Shown: positions 8,909 through 17,111, numbered from the stretch's first letter. The stretch: 18,073 nt of DNA from JBAYJY01 sp041664945 (GCA_041664945.1 JBAYJY010000089.1:1-18073); one strand, 5' to 3'. Made by a program: numbers and translations. Notes: generated from the letters alone by a model not told the origin.

Positions 8909-8916
8909 AACGAAAG

Positions 8917-11900
8917 ATGGCTCTCACTAAAAAAGCGCTAATCATATTGACTGCTTCATTGTTGATAATGACGTCGAGCATGTTTTTCATTGCTCGTTTT
9001 ATTCTGTTTAAACACTTCACTGCATACGAGAACAGAACGGTCGCTAAAAACGTGCATCGAACGGTTGAAACATTGAATCAGAACCTTATGGCCCTCAACA
9101 CCATGTTGATAGACTGGAGTTGCTGGGATGATTTGTATGACTACGCGAGAGACGGCAATTCCCGCTTTGAGGCCTCAAATCTTCAAGCATCGTCATTTGT
9201 GTCGGGGCAATTCAATGTTATGGCTTTGATTGACAATGCCGGCCATTACACATTTCGTCGGTCCGTTAATCTGGACTATGGCGCTGACATGGATGTCGGC
9301 GCTGACGAATGGACAAAGCTGCTTAAAGCGGTTCTTGATCTCGGCAAAAAAGAGCCCGCGGGAGCAAAAGGGCTTTACCGGTTTGATGAAAGACCGATGT
9401 TAATCGCGATTCACCCGGTTCTCACTTCCGATCGAAAGGGCCCGTCGCCGGGAATTCTTGTAATCGGGAGGTTTTTTGACAATAAAACCATCCTTCAAAT
9501 GTCCAAATCCGTCGCTATCCCGCTGCATTTCTGGGAACCCGGCGAATATGGCGCGTCCGGCGAAGATCGATTGGCTGAGATCGCCATGTCCGGAAAAGTT
9601 AAATCGTTCGTCCGCGTTCTGAACAATAAAACAAGCGCGGGATATACCAGAATCGATGATATGTATGGAAAGGAATTGCTTTTCATCGGCTTTAACCAGC
9701 CTCGTGAAATCAGCGCGACAGCGCGCCACAGCTTTGTAGTTCTGTTCATCACGAGTGTCGCGTGCGGCTTCGTAATCATTTTCCTCACGCTGACACTGTT
9801 AACAAAATACGTTCTGCGCCCTTTGCGAAAAATTGTCGGTGAAATAATCAGCGTGGCGAAAAGCGACGATCCATCGCGCAGACTTTCAATCGGTAGCGGC
9901 GCAGAACTGGGCAAACTGCCCGAATCAATCAACAGAATGCTTGAATCGCTTGAGAAGTCGCGCGCTGCGCTTCAAATCAGCGAAGAGCGCTACCGAGAGA
10001 TAATCAATAATAATCCGATCGGATTCTTCAGAAACCTTCTTGGAGAAGATGACGCATTCCTGCTTGTGAACCCGGCGCTTGCGCGCATGTTCGGTTACGA
10101 TTCGCCCGAAGAAATGATGCAGCATAAGATGAAAGAGATGTATGCAGACCCTGAAGAAAAACATGTTTTCGCGCAAATAATTCAGAGAGAAGGGCGCGCA
10201 TTATCGCGCGAAATGCGGTTCAGGCGAAAGGATGGAACTGTATTCTGGGGCCTCGCTTCCGCTTCAATCGGATTCGATGAATCCGGCATCGTTTCACATA
10301 TTGACGGCATGATCGAGGATATATCCGCGCGAAAGCAGGCTGAGGAAGCTCTGATGCGCATCCAAAAAGCCGTTGAAAGCGCAAGCGACGCCATCGCCAT
10401 CGCCGATCCTCACGGCGTCCACATATACCAAAATAAAGCTTTTACAAATCTGTTTGAATATTCGGCGGAAGAGCTCAGCGAACCGATGGCGGGAGCGGCC
10501 TTGTATGAGGATACGAAAGCGGGACTGAAATTATTTGAGAGCGGCAAGAGAGGAGAATCCATCAATAGTGAGATAATGATGGTTTCCAAGAGCGGCCGGC
10601 GGTTCCTTGTTGCCATCCGCGGAGACGTAATAAAAGATGACAAAAATAATATATTAGGCCTTTTCGTCATTTTCTCCGACATAACAGCGCGAAAGCTGTC
10701 GGAAGAAAAATTACGCATAAGCGAAGAGCGCTACCGCCAGCTTGTCGATAATACAGATACAGGATTTGTTGTGATCGGCTCAGATGGAATCGTTATCGAG
10801 GCGAATGAGGCCTACATGCGCTTGGTCGGCGCGGATAGCGTCGGCGAATTGATCGGACGCTCAGTTATCGAATGGACTTCGCCGGATGAGCGGGAAAACA
10901 ACTCCAAAGCTGTCACTCAGTGCGCCGAAAAGGGTTATATTCAGGATTTCGAGACCACATATCTTCGAAAAGATGGAAAAACCGTCAACATTCTGATCAA
11001 CGCCACATTGCAGGACAGCGCCGCCGGAAAACAACTCGTTTCTTTATGCAGGGATATCACAGATCGCAAACAGGCTGAAGCGGAGCGAGAGAAAACAATC
11101 ATGTTGCAGAGCGGCGTCAGCTTGCTCATGCAATCCGTTCTCGCGCCGGCGCCTCTCGAAGAAAAGCTGAAAATGATCACGGACGGAATCGTCAGTATAT
11201 TCGGCGTCGATTTCAACCGCATCTGGCTGATCCGGCCCGGAGACCTTTGCGAGAAGGATTGTTGCCACTCCGCGACTGGCGATGTGTCGACCACATGCCG
11301 CCGCCGCGACAAGTGTCTGCACTTAATGGCAAGTTCCGGCCGCTATACACACACGGACGGCGCCAGCCACCGCCGCGTTCCCTTCGGCTTCTATAAGATA
11401 GGCCGCGTCGCCTCCGATGAAGAACACAAGTTCCTGACAAATGACGTTCTCAACGAGCCGCGCGTTCATAACCACGAATGGGCGCGAGAACTGGGTCTCG
11501 AATCTTTCGCGGGATACCAAATGCGCATTCCCGGAGGAGAAACGATCGGCGTTCTGGCGCTATTCTCCAAGCATCAGATAGCCCCCGCCGAAGACGCAAT
11601 GCTCGACATGCTAAGCAGTAACGTTGCTCTCGTGATTCAGCAGGCTCTCGCCGAAGAAGCGATGATTGAAAGCGAGGAGCGTTATCGACGCCTGTTCGAC
11701 CTCTCCAGCGACGCCATTATGACAACGGATGAAACAGGCTTCCTTTCCTGCAACAAGGCGACTCTCAAGGCCTTCGGTTACGACTCGGCTGAAGAGTTCT
11801 GCAAATTGCATCCGGCGGACGTGTCTCCGCCGTTCCAGGCAGACGGCGTCCCTTCGCGTTCATCCGCCGACCAGCACATCACCGCTGCTTTTAAAAAAGG

Positions 11901-13578
11901 TTACCACCTTTTCGAATGGATTCACCGGCGAAAAAACGGCGAGGATTTTCATGCTGAAGTTCTGCTCGCCCCTATCGATATCAAAAACAAAACCATCATT
12001 CAGGCGACAGTCCGCGATATCACCGAACGCAAGCAGATCGAACAGATGAAAAACGATTTCATCTCGACCGTATCCCACGAACTGCGCACGCCTCTCACTT
12101 CTCTGCGCGGCTCACTCGGCCTTCTCGCGGGCGGCGTCATGGGCGAACTCCCCGAAGATATGCGCGAACTCGTCGATATTGCGCGCACAAACACAGACCG
12201 ACTCACGCGACTGATCAACGACATTCTCGACCTTCAGAAAATGGAGACCGGCAGGATACGCCTCGAACTGAAAGAGGCCGACTTGAACGAAATAACCCAG
12301 CGCAGCATCGCGGAAATGACAGGCTTCGCCGATTCCAATAACGTGCGCCTGTCCTTCAACGGCGCGCCGTTTCGTGTTATGGCAGACTCCGACCGCGTCC
12401 TTCAGGTTCTCGACAATCTAATTTCAAACGCGGTTAAATTCTCGCCGCCCGATTCAGAAATTCGCATATTCACCGAACGCAAAAATAACTTCATCGCCGT
12501 TCATGTGTCAGACACCGGAGAAGGCATTCCGGACGAATTCCGCGATAAGGTTTTTCAAAGATTTCAACAGGCCGACGGTTCTTCAACGCGCAAAAAGGGC
12601 GGCACCGGACTCGGTCTTTCCATCTGCAAATCAATCGTTGAAAGCCACGGCGGCGAGATGTGGTTCGAATCCGAACCGGGACGCGGCTCGACTTTCTCTT
12701 TCTCGCTTAAATGCGCCGAAACGCAACTCGATGTTTCCGCCTGCGAGCCGGAGACCGCCGCCTCCCCGTCCTCTCCAGCCCGGCGCCTTCTCATCGTCAA
12801 CAATAATCCCGCCATATGCGACATGCTTTCAAGCGTATTTAAAAAAGAGGGCCTTGTTGTCGACGTCGCCGCCGACGGAAACGCCGCGATTGAGATCGCA
12901 GCCGCCAATCAGCCTAATGCCATAATCATGGATACGGAACTTCCGGACCAAATTGATTTCGATATTCTGAGGCGCCTGAAGGAATCGGAATCAACACGGG
13001 ACATCCCTGTTATTTTCGTAAGCGGCGCGAGCCCGGAAAACCGCGGAGACGTCCAAATGTCGCCCGTTGTCGACTGGTTCAAGAAACCCATCGACTTCGA
13101 GCGCCTGCTTAAAACCGCGCTCCTCGCCTCACGCGACAACCCCAAGCCTCACGCGCTCATCATCGACGACGACAAGGAGCTTCTGCGATTTCTGCGCACC
13201 GCTCTCGAGAGCGCGGGCGTCCGCGTCACCACCGCAGCCAGCGGTAAAAAAGGCATGGAACGCTTGAACAAAGACATACCTGACCTGATTATTCTGGACG
13301 TTATGATGCCCGAGGGCGACGGCTTTTTCGTCTCTGAACAGCTTCGTAAAAACCCGGCGGCCTGCCGGGTTCCGGTTGTAGTTTTTACCGGAAAGGAACT
13401 GACGCAGGATGAGCGGAACAGGCTAACTGGCTACATGACCCGGTTCTTCACAAAGTTGAAAATCTCGGAGGAAGAATTCACCGGGCAGGTTATGCAAATC
13501 ATCACCGGCCTGCCGGATCGGGAAAAATCAGCCCGTTTATTAAATGACCAGTCGAATTTGTTGAACTCGCCGAATTAG
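8917..13578 (+). CDS. Hybrid sensor histidine kinase: CHASE4-HAMP-PAS-PAS-PAS-GAF-PAS-HisKA-HATPase-REC-REC
   Basis: This is a 1553-residue inner-membrane sensor. Membrane segment 1 (about 7-29) is followed by a CHASE4-like periplasmic sensor with the DWSCWDD motif at 66-72, membrane segment 2 (about 271-300) and HAMP. PAS domains begin near 355, 479, 602 and 919; three start with SEERYR. A GAF domain (about 729-909) contains a cysteine-rich insert (Cys778, 782, 783, 794, 800). The HisKA phospho-acceptor is His1054 in SHELRTPL. The ATPase has the N-box (DNLISNAVKF), DTGEGIP and GGTGLGLSI. REC1 (about 1290-1400) keeps Asp1339, Ser1369 and Lys1390 but has NNN at 1295-1297 in place of the acidic pair. 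REC2 (about 1412-1530) is complete with DDD at 1417-1419, Asp1461, Thr1491 and Lys1513. No separate response regulator or output domain lies in the window, so the final target is unknown. It is transcribed alone and converges on the next gene with only 35 bases between. Confidence 0.93.
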   Translation: MALTKKALIILTASLLIMTSSMFFIARFILFKHFTAYENRTVAKNVHRTVETLNQNLMALNTMLIDWSCWDDLYDYARDGNSRFEASNLQASSFVSGQFNVMALIDNAGHYTFRRSVNLDYGADMDVGADEWTKLLKAVLDLGKKEPAGAKGLYRFDERPMLIAIHPVLTSDRKGPSPGILVIGRFFDNKTILQMSKSVAIPLHFWEPGEYGASGEDRLAEIAMSGKVKSFVRVLNNKTSAGYTRIDDMYGKELLFIGFNQPREISATARHSFVVLFITSVACGFVIIFLTLTLLTKYVLRPLRKIVGEIISVAKSDDPSRRLSIGSGAELGKLPESINRMLESLEKSRAALQISEERYREIINNNPIGFFRNLLGEDDAFLLVNPALARMFGYDSPEEMMQHKMKEMYADPEEKHVFAQIIQREGRALSREMRFRRKDGTVFWGLASASIGFDESGIVSHIDGMIEDISARKQAEEALMRIQKAVESASDAIAIADPHGVHIYQNKAFTNLFEYSAEELSEPMAGAALYEDTKAGLKLFESGKRGESINSEIMMVSKSGRRFLVAIRGDVIKDDKNNILGLFVIFSDITARKLSEEKLRISEERYRQLVDNTDTGFVVIGSDGIVIEANEAYMRLVGADSVGELIGRSVIEWTSPDERENNSKAVTQCAEKGYIQDFETTYLRKDGKTVNILINATLQDSAAGKQLVSLCRDITDRKQAEAEREKTIMLQSGVSLLMQSVLAPAPLEEKLKMITDGIVSIFGVDFNRIWLIRPGDLCEKDCCHSATGDVSTTCRRRDKCLHLMASSGRYTHTDGASHRRVPFGFYKIGRVASDEEHKFLTNDVLNEPRVHNHEWARELGLESFAGYQMRIPGGETIGVLALFSKHQIAPAEDAMLDMLSSNVALVIQQALAEEAMIESEERYRRLFDLSSDAIMTTDETGFLSCNKATLKAFGYDSAEEFCKLHPADVSPPFQADGVPSRSSADQHITAAFKKGYHLFEWIHRRKNGEDFHAEVLLAPIDIKNKTIIQATVRDITERKQIEQMKNDFISTVSHELRTPLTSLRGSLGLLAGGVMGELPEDMRELVDIARTNTDRLTRLINDILDLQKMETGRIRLELKEADLNEITQRSIAEMTGFADSNNVRLSFNGAPFRVMADSDRVLQVLDNLISNAVKFSPPDSEIRIFTERKNNFIAVHVSDTGEGIPDEFRDKVFQRFQQADGSSTRKKGGTGLGLSICKSIVESHGGEMWFESEPGRGSTFSFSLKCAETQLDVSACEPETAASPSSPARRLLIVNNNPAICDMLSSVFKKEGLVVDVAADGNAAIEIAAANQPNAIIMDTELPDQIDFDILRRLKESESTRDIPVIFVSGASPENRGDVQMSPVVDWFKKPIDFERLLKTALLASRDNPKPHALIIDDDKELLRFLRTALESAGVRVTTAASGKKGMERLNKDIPDLIILDVMMPEGDGFFVSEQLRKNPAACRVPVVVFTGKELTQDERNRLTGYMTRFFTKLKISEEEFTGQVMQIITGLPDREKSARLLNDQSNLLNSPN

Positions 13579-13613
13579 CTCTTTCAGGATTTGACGCTTC
13601 TGCCGAGGCAGGC

Positions 13614-15719
13614 TTAGTCAGCCGTTGATTTAGAGCCGGTTTGCGATAGCAAGCCCTTCGCCTCGGCATTGCCGGGATCGAGCGCAAGCGCCCGCTTCCA
13701 CGCCTCCGCCGCTTTTTCCGGCTGCCCGAGCCCCTGCCGGCATTTCCCTAACTTGATCCATTCGGCAGGCGAATCGGGCGACTTTTTCAGCGTCTCTTCA
13801 ATAATAACCACGGCTTCGGAATAGCGCCCGGCGTCTATCAGAGCATCGACGTAGATTCCGAGGTCTTTTGATTTGAATCTGCTGTTTGTCGCCACCACCT
13901 TTTCGCAGTGCGGAAGCGCATCCCTCAGATTTCCGCGGGCAGCGTAACCCTCGCACAATACGCAAGCCATATCTACATTGTCCGGCGACTGCTTCACTAT
14001 CTTCTCGGCCACCGGAATTATTTTTTCTTTCTCGCCTGTATGAAGATACGCGTACATGAGGTTTTCCAGTAGCGCCTTATTGTCTGGAAAATATTTTTCT
14101 CCCTTTTCCGCGCTGACGATCGCGTCTCCATATCTGCCATGCGCGTCGTACATGCCGCTCAGGCTGACGTAACATGTTATATAAGTCGGGTCCGCCTCAA
14201 TACAGCGCTTGTACGTCTCTTCCGCGAACCGGAACTGTTCGGCGGCGGCTCCCGTCCTGTTAGCTTTCTGGTATTCAAGCCCCTTGTTGTAATAGATCAG
14301 CGCCTGGTCGTTCATGGCCCAGCCGTTTGCCGGATTCTTTTTAATCGTGTCCGGCCATAGCGTCTCGCTGTCACGCCACACCCTGTTCTGGCTCGCTGTC
14401 GCGGTTGAATATACAACAACGATAACAGCGAGAACGGCCGCTGCGAGCTGCGCTGCATTTTTAATTCTCACTCTCATTAAGTTCGCGAGCCGGCCGGCCA
14501 AAAGCGCTACGCCGAGGCAGAAAGCCGCCGACGGAATATAGAGATATCGGTCGGCGTAATTGCCGGCTGTGGGAATAAGCTGAAGAACAGGCGCCAGAGC
14601 GATGAGAATCCACAGCGGGAAGAAAAGAATCCCCGGCCGCCGACGCGCCATGAAGAGCAGAACAATGGCGGCGGCGATCACGATGAGCCAGCATCCCGTG
14701 TAGAAATGGTCGTCGAGCCCGGTAGGAACGCGCAACGGATACTTTGCGCAAAGATTCGCCGGGAACGCGAGAATCTGCGCGTATCTCAGCAGAACATAGC
14801 CCGTTGTGAGCTGCGTCATGGCAAAACTGCCGCCGAAGTACATCGCTTTCACGATGTGCCGCTCCTGAGACACTATCACCTGCGACCACATGAATATCGC
14901 AGTCATCGGGACGTATGGCAAAAGGCCTATCAACCCCTTCGCGCGGCGCCCTCCGGGCTCGGCGAACAGAAACCACGCCGCGAGCAGAGGCGGGACGGCT
15001 ATCGTCACCGGCTTCGCGAACAGAGACAGGATCCACAGAAACGCCGCTCCTATATATGCAAGCGCGGAAACCGCCGCCCTGCGTTCGCGGGCGAACCGGA
15101 TATAAACTATCATCGCGGCGAATCCGAATGCGGCGCTTAATACATCCTTGCGGCATGTCATCCACGTTACAGATTCTACGTGCGCGGGGTGCGCGGCGAA
15201 AAGCAATGCGCCCCATAACGCCGGCGCCCTCCCCCACGGCCCTTTCAAGAACAATGCGAACAGCAGCAGGCAAGCGATTACGTGGAACAGCAGGTTCCCG
15301 AAATGGTAGCCCCAAGTGTTGTAACCGCCGAGCTTATAGTTGATCGCCCAGGTTATCTGCGTCAGCGGAAAATCAGCGATGTGCTCACGCCCCGGAATGT
15401 AGGACTCTATCATCCTCACGACAGTTCTCGCGTCGAGCTTGCGGATGGCTGAGTTGTTTACGATGAACTCTTCGTCGTCGTAACTGACGAATTTATTTTC
15501 GAATGTGTTGAGAAACGGCAACGTCGCGACCGTTATGATTATCAGCGCCGCCGCCCACCACGGCAGTCGCGCGCCCGGCAATTCAAGCGGCGCCTGTTTT
15601 CCTTTTTGCGGCGCGCTCGCTTTTCCCGCATTAGCTCTTTTCGCGAGCTTCCCGCTTCCCGCTTTATGCGTTTTGGCGTTTTCGACGACCTTTTTATTTC
15701 TTTTCTTTTTGCTTCCCAA
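13614..15719 (-). CDS. Multi-spanning GT-C/TMTC-like membrane protein with C-terminal TPR repeats (putative protein O-mannosyltransferase type)
   Basis: This is a 701-residue protein. A very basic cytoplasmic tail (residues 1-44, fourteen Lys/Arg) precedes the first membrane segment (about 53-70). An external loop with the acidic motif YDDEEF (80-85) and then DFPLTQITWAINYKLGG (117-132) follow. The next conserved block is HPAHVESVTWMTCRKDVLS (177-195). This order matches TMTC-type proteins and related bacterial TPR membrane proteins of the GT-C fold, in which the first-loop Asp is catalytic. Several more membrane spans run to about 435, then TPR repeats fill the C-terminus (about 455-690). 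By family it would transfer a sugar from a lipid-linked donor to protein outside the membrane, but donor and acceptor are inference. The start is TTG at 15719, supported by AAGGA eight bases upstream; no ATG is available near it. The 35-base gap to the convergent kinase gene shows only a short hairpin (13600-13611) without a T-run. Confidence 0.8.
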   Translation of the reverse strand: MGSKKKRNKKVVENAKTHKAGSGKLAKRANAGKASAPQKGKQAPLELPGARLPWWAAALIIITVATLPFLNTFENKFVSYDDEEFIVNNSAIRKLDARTVVRMIESYIPGREHIADFPLTQITWAINYKLGGYNTWGYHFGNLLFHVIACLLLFALFLKGPWGRAPALWGALLFAAHPAHVESVTWMTCRKDVLSAAFGFAAMIVYIRFARERRAAVSALAYIGAAFLWILSLFAKPVTIAVPPLLAAWFLFAEPGGRRAKGLIGLLPYVPMTAIFMWSQVIVSQERHIVKAMYFGGSFAMTQLTTGYVLLRYAQILAFPANLCAKYPLRVPTGLDDHFYTGCWLIVIAAAIVLLFMARRRPGILFFPLWILIALAPVLQLIPTAGNYADRYLYIPSAAFCLGVALLAGRLANLMRVRIKNAAQLAAAVLAVIVVVYSTATASQNRVWRDSETLWPDTIKKNPANGWAMNDQALIYYNKGLEYQKANRTGAAAEQFRFAEETYKRCIEADPTYITCYVSLSGMYDAHGRYGDAIVSAEKGEKYFPDNKALLENLMYAYLHTGEKEKIIPVAEKIVKQSPDNVDMACVLCEGYAARGNLRDALPHCEKVVATNSRFKSKDLGIYVDALIDAGRYSEAVVIIEETLKKSPDSPAEWIKLGKCRQGLGQPEKAAEAWKRALALDPGNAEAKGLLSQTGSKSTAD

Positions 15720-15727
15720 ATTTCGAT

Positions 15728-15732
15728 TCCTT
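15728..15732 (-). promoter_or_regulatory. Ribosome-binding site supporting a TTG start
   Basis: Read on the minus strand, AAGGA sits eight bases before TTG 15719, in the frame that runs straight into the basic tail and first membrane segment. The nearest in-frame Met is residue 103, inside the conserved external loop and past the first membrane segment and acidic motif, so TTG is the only plausible start. Confidence 0.75.
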
Positions 15733-15802
15733 TTAGGCTATTTAAAAAATCCCTTACGCAACGCCAGCGAAACTCAAATAGATTTTGATATTTGATTTCA
15801 AT

Positions 15803-15830
15803 GATATATCAATGTATTTATTTAAGTCAA
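15803..15830 (-). promoter_or_regulatory. Candidate promoter for the TMTC-like gene, overlapped by an inverted repeat
   Basis: On the minus strand TTGACT (15825-15830) is followed after 16 bases by TATATC (15803-15808), about 85 bases before the TTG start. A seven-base inverted repeat, TTGATAT (15785-15791) with ATATCAA (15806-15812), overlaps the -10 element and could be an operator. Neither has been tested, and the area is AT-rich, which raises the chance of false matches. Confidence 0.4.
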
Positions 15831-16009
15831 TCGCGCGAAAAAGGCAATCAAAATAATGCTTTAAGGAGAAGACATTTTCAACATATCGATTCAGCCCCAA
15901 GATGCTTCGCCTTGCCGTTGAAGTCGCATTTCACGACGGCTCGCAAAAACAGCGCGGCGCCGGCGAAAAGCATATGCCCGAATAAAGAGCGCTTGGATGG
16001 CGCTTTTTG

Positions 16010-16038
16010 TTGACTATTGCGCATCGCTGATGCAGAAT
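16010..16038 (+). promoter_or_regulatory. Candidate sigma-70-type promoter for the DUF3108 gene
   Basis: TTGACT (16010-16015) and CAGAAT (16033-16038) are separated by 17 bases and lie about 30 bases before the start codon. The -35 matches at five of six positions and the -10 at four of six. The preceding weak hairpin would insulate it from upstream transcription. Confidence 0.5.
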
Positions 16039-16066
16039 CCATGAAAATGGCTTTGGGGGTTACATA

Positions 16067-16885
16067 ATGGGAAACGGCAAAAAGGGAATCCGGACAATCG
16101 CGGCCGCGGCGGCGTTAGCCGGGACGCTATTAATGGCGAACACATCTTTAAGCGCTCCTACGGCGGCGAAGAAAGCGCCCGCAAAGCCCAAGACTGCTAC
16201 GGCGGCGAAACAGGTCAATTACACGCTTCCACTCGATGAGGCGCTGACTTACAGCATCAAAATGCTCGGCCTCGCGGTCGCAACTCAAACGAATACGACA
16301 AAAGGCATCGTCGATAAGGACGGGACGAAAGCGGTGGACATCTTTTCCGCTATGAAATCCAGCCCGTGGGTTAAGATACTTTCTATAGACAACTCAATGG
16401 AAACGTTCATGGACGCCGAACTGCTGGTTCCCGTCCGATATGAAGAACGCGCAAACGAAAAAGACTGGAAAGCCGTTATCACTTACAAATTTTTCAAGGA
16501 CCGCTTCACTTTCAACACAACCAAAGGCATGCAATTGGACCAAAAAGAGAACGGTTCGGTCAAGTACAAGGCGCGTCCGCAGGACCAGTTTTCGCTCATG
16601 TATTATGTCCGCCAGTTGGACCTTGCGCCCGGCAAGACGTTCAACATTCCATGCGTCGTTGACAACGCGATGCAAAACGCGGTCGTGAAAGTATTGGAGA
16701 CCCGGAAAATCAAAACTGCTTTCGGCGAGAAGGAAGTCTTCTACGTCACGAGTTCGATCGGCGAGGCGAAGTTCTTTATCGGAACCGACAAGAACAGAAT
16801 CCCATACCAGTTCGAGGTTAAAATAAACGTCGGCACAATGAAAGCCGCGCTGAAGGAATACAAGCCGGAATCAGCGGTGAAGTAA
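16067..16885 (+). CDS. Exported DUF3108 domain protein
   Basis: This 272-residue protein has a signal peptide (basic start, hydrophobic core about 9-26, possible cleavage after LSA near 30), then an Ala/Lys/Pro-rich linker (about 31-48). The rest resembles DUF3108: an opening strand pattern near residues 51-75 with LTYSIKMLGLAV, repeated beta strands, and the QFSLMYYVRQLDLAPGKTF segment (about 177-195) that matches the family's conserved 'plS-yy-R-L-l-G' block. DUF3108 proteins are periplasmic beta-rich proteins with no established biochemical role, so none is claimed. The ribosome-binding site is weak (GGGGGT at 16055-16060). It has its own promoter candidate and a terminator, and seems monocistronic. 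Confidence 0.8.
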   Translation: MGNGKKGIRTIAAAAALAGTLLMANTSLSAPTAAKKAPAKPKTATAAKQVNYTLPLDEALTYSIKMLGLAVATQTNTTKGIVDKDGTKAVDIFSAMKSSPWVKILSIDNSMETFMDAELLVPVRYEERANEKDWKAVITYKFFKDRFTFNTTKGMQLDQKENGSVKYKARPQDQFSLMYYVRQLDLAPGKTFNIPCVVDNAMQNAVVKVLETRKIKTAFGEKEVFYVTSSIGEAKFFIGTDKNRIPYQFEVKINVGTMKAALKEYKPESAVK

Positions 16886-16890
16886 GGAAA

Positions 16891-16918
16891 GTAGAGAGTA
16901 GACAGCAGACGGTAGAAA
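16891..16918. repeat. Four tandem degenerate heptamers (GTAGAGA type)
   Basis: Four 7-base units in perfect register: GTAGAGA, GTAGACA, GCAGACG, GTAGAAA. They begin five bases after the DUF3108 stop codon and would lie in its 3' untranslated region. They are too short and degenerate to be a classic minisatellite, but the seven-base spacing is exact. Confidence 0.65.
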
Positions 16919-16943
16919 GGGAAAAGAAAAGATAGTAGCTGGG

Positions 16944-16978
16944 GATTGGCAATTGGCAGTATGGAGTTTGGGGATTTC
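16944..16978. repeat. Second set of tandem degenerate heptamers (AATTGGC type)
   Basis: Five 7-base units: GATTGGC, AATTGGC, AGTATGG, AGTTTGG, GGATTTC. The first two differ by one base; the later ones are more diverged. A short purine-rich spacer (16919-16943) separates them from the first heptamer set. Confidence 0.55.
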
Positions 16979-17026
16979 TCTTGAAAAAAAGCAACAAGGG
17001 AATACTCAGACAAAATAAACGAATGC

Positions 17027-17060
17027 AAAAAGGGCGCGGGTTCCAATTCGCGCCCTTTTT
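17027..17060. terminator. Bidirectional intrinsic terminator between DUF3108 and esterase genes
   Basis: A perfect 12-base-pair stem (A5 then GGGCGCG, pairing with CGCGCCC then T5) with a ten-base loop. The A-run on the left and T-run on the right let it stop transcription in both directions, as expected between convergent genes. Confidence 0.92.
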
Positions 17061-17111
17061 AATATCATTGTAAAGCTATTTATTCCGAATCCTATTGATG
17101 TATTCGTTCGC

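Larger units (their letters stand above)
8505..8916. other. Divergent intergenic region between mannosidase and histidine kinase
   Basis: These 412 bases separate two divergent genes. The left part holds the candidate mannosidase promoter. An AT-rich stretch near 8695-8745 is the likeliest place for the kinase promoter, but I found no convincing -35/-10 pair on the plus strand. A short minus-strand reading frame (8681-8875) has no ribosome-binding site and no recognisable family. I see no riboswitch or RNA gene. Confidence 0.6.
15720..16066. other. Divergent intergenic region between TMTC-like gene and DUF3108 gene
   Basis: This stretch of 347 bases starts AT-rich (15720-15830) with the minus-strand promoter candidate, then becomes GC-richer. 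It contains a weak terminator-like hairpin, AGCGC (15988-15992) with GCGCT (16000-16004) and a T5 run, placed just before the DUF3108 promoter. A short RNA or micro-ORF ending there is conceivable. I recognise no riboswitch class or conserved RNA. Confidence 0.5.

Noticed and set aside
8830..8916. Longer kinase start at ATG 8830
   Set aside because: There is no ribosome-binding site; ATG 8917 has GGAGGA at ideal spacing and places the membrane segment at the N-terminus.
13600..13611. Hairpin CTGCC-GA-GGCAG between the convergent kinase and TMTC-like genes
   Set aside because: The stem is only five pairs with a two-base loop and there is no T-run, so I do not call it a terminator.
14461..15315. 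Minus-strand 284-codon frame inside the TMTC-like gene
   Set aside because: It is an out-of-frame shadow of the TPR membrane protein with Arg-rich, motif-free translation.
15792..16013. 73-codon plus-strand frame before the DUF3108 gene
   Set aside because: It runs through the candidate minus-strand promoter and the hairpin, lacks a ribosome-binding site, and its translation shows no family signature.
16741..17046. 101-codon minus-strand frame over the heptamer repeats
   Set aside because: Its Leu/Phe/Pro-rich translation comes from the repeats and from antisense of the DUF3108 gene, and it reads through the terminator's left arm.
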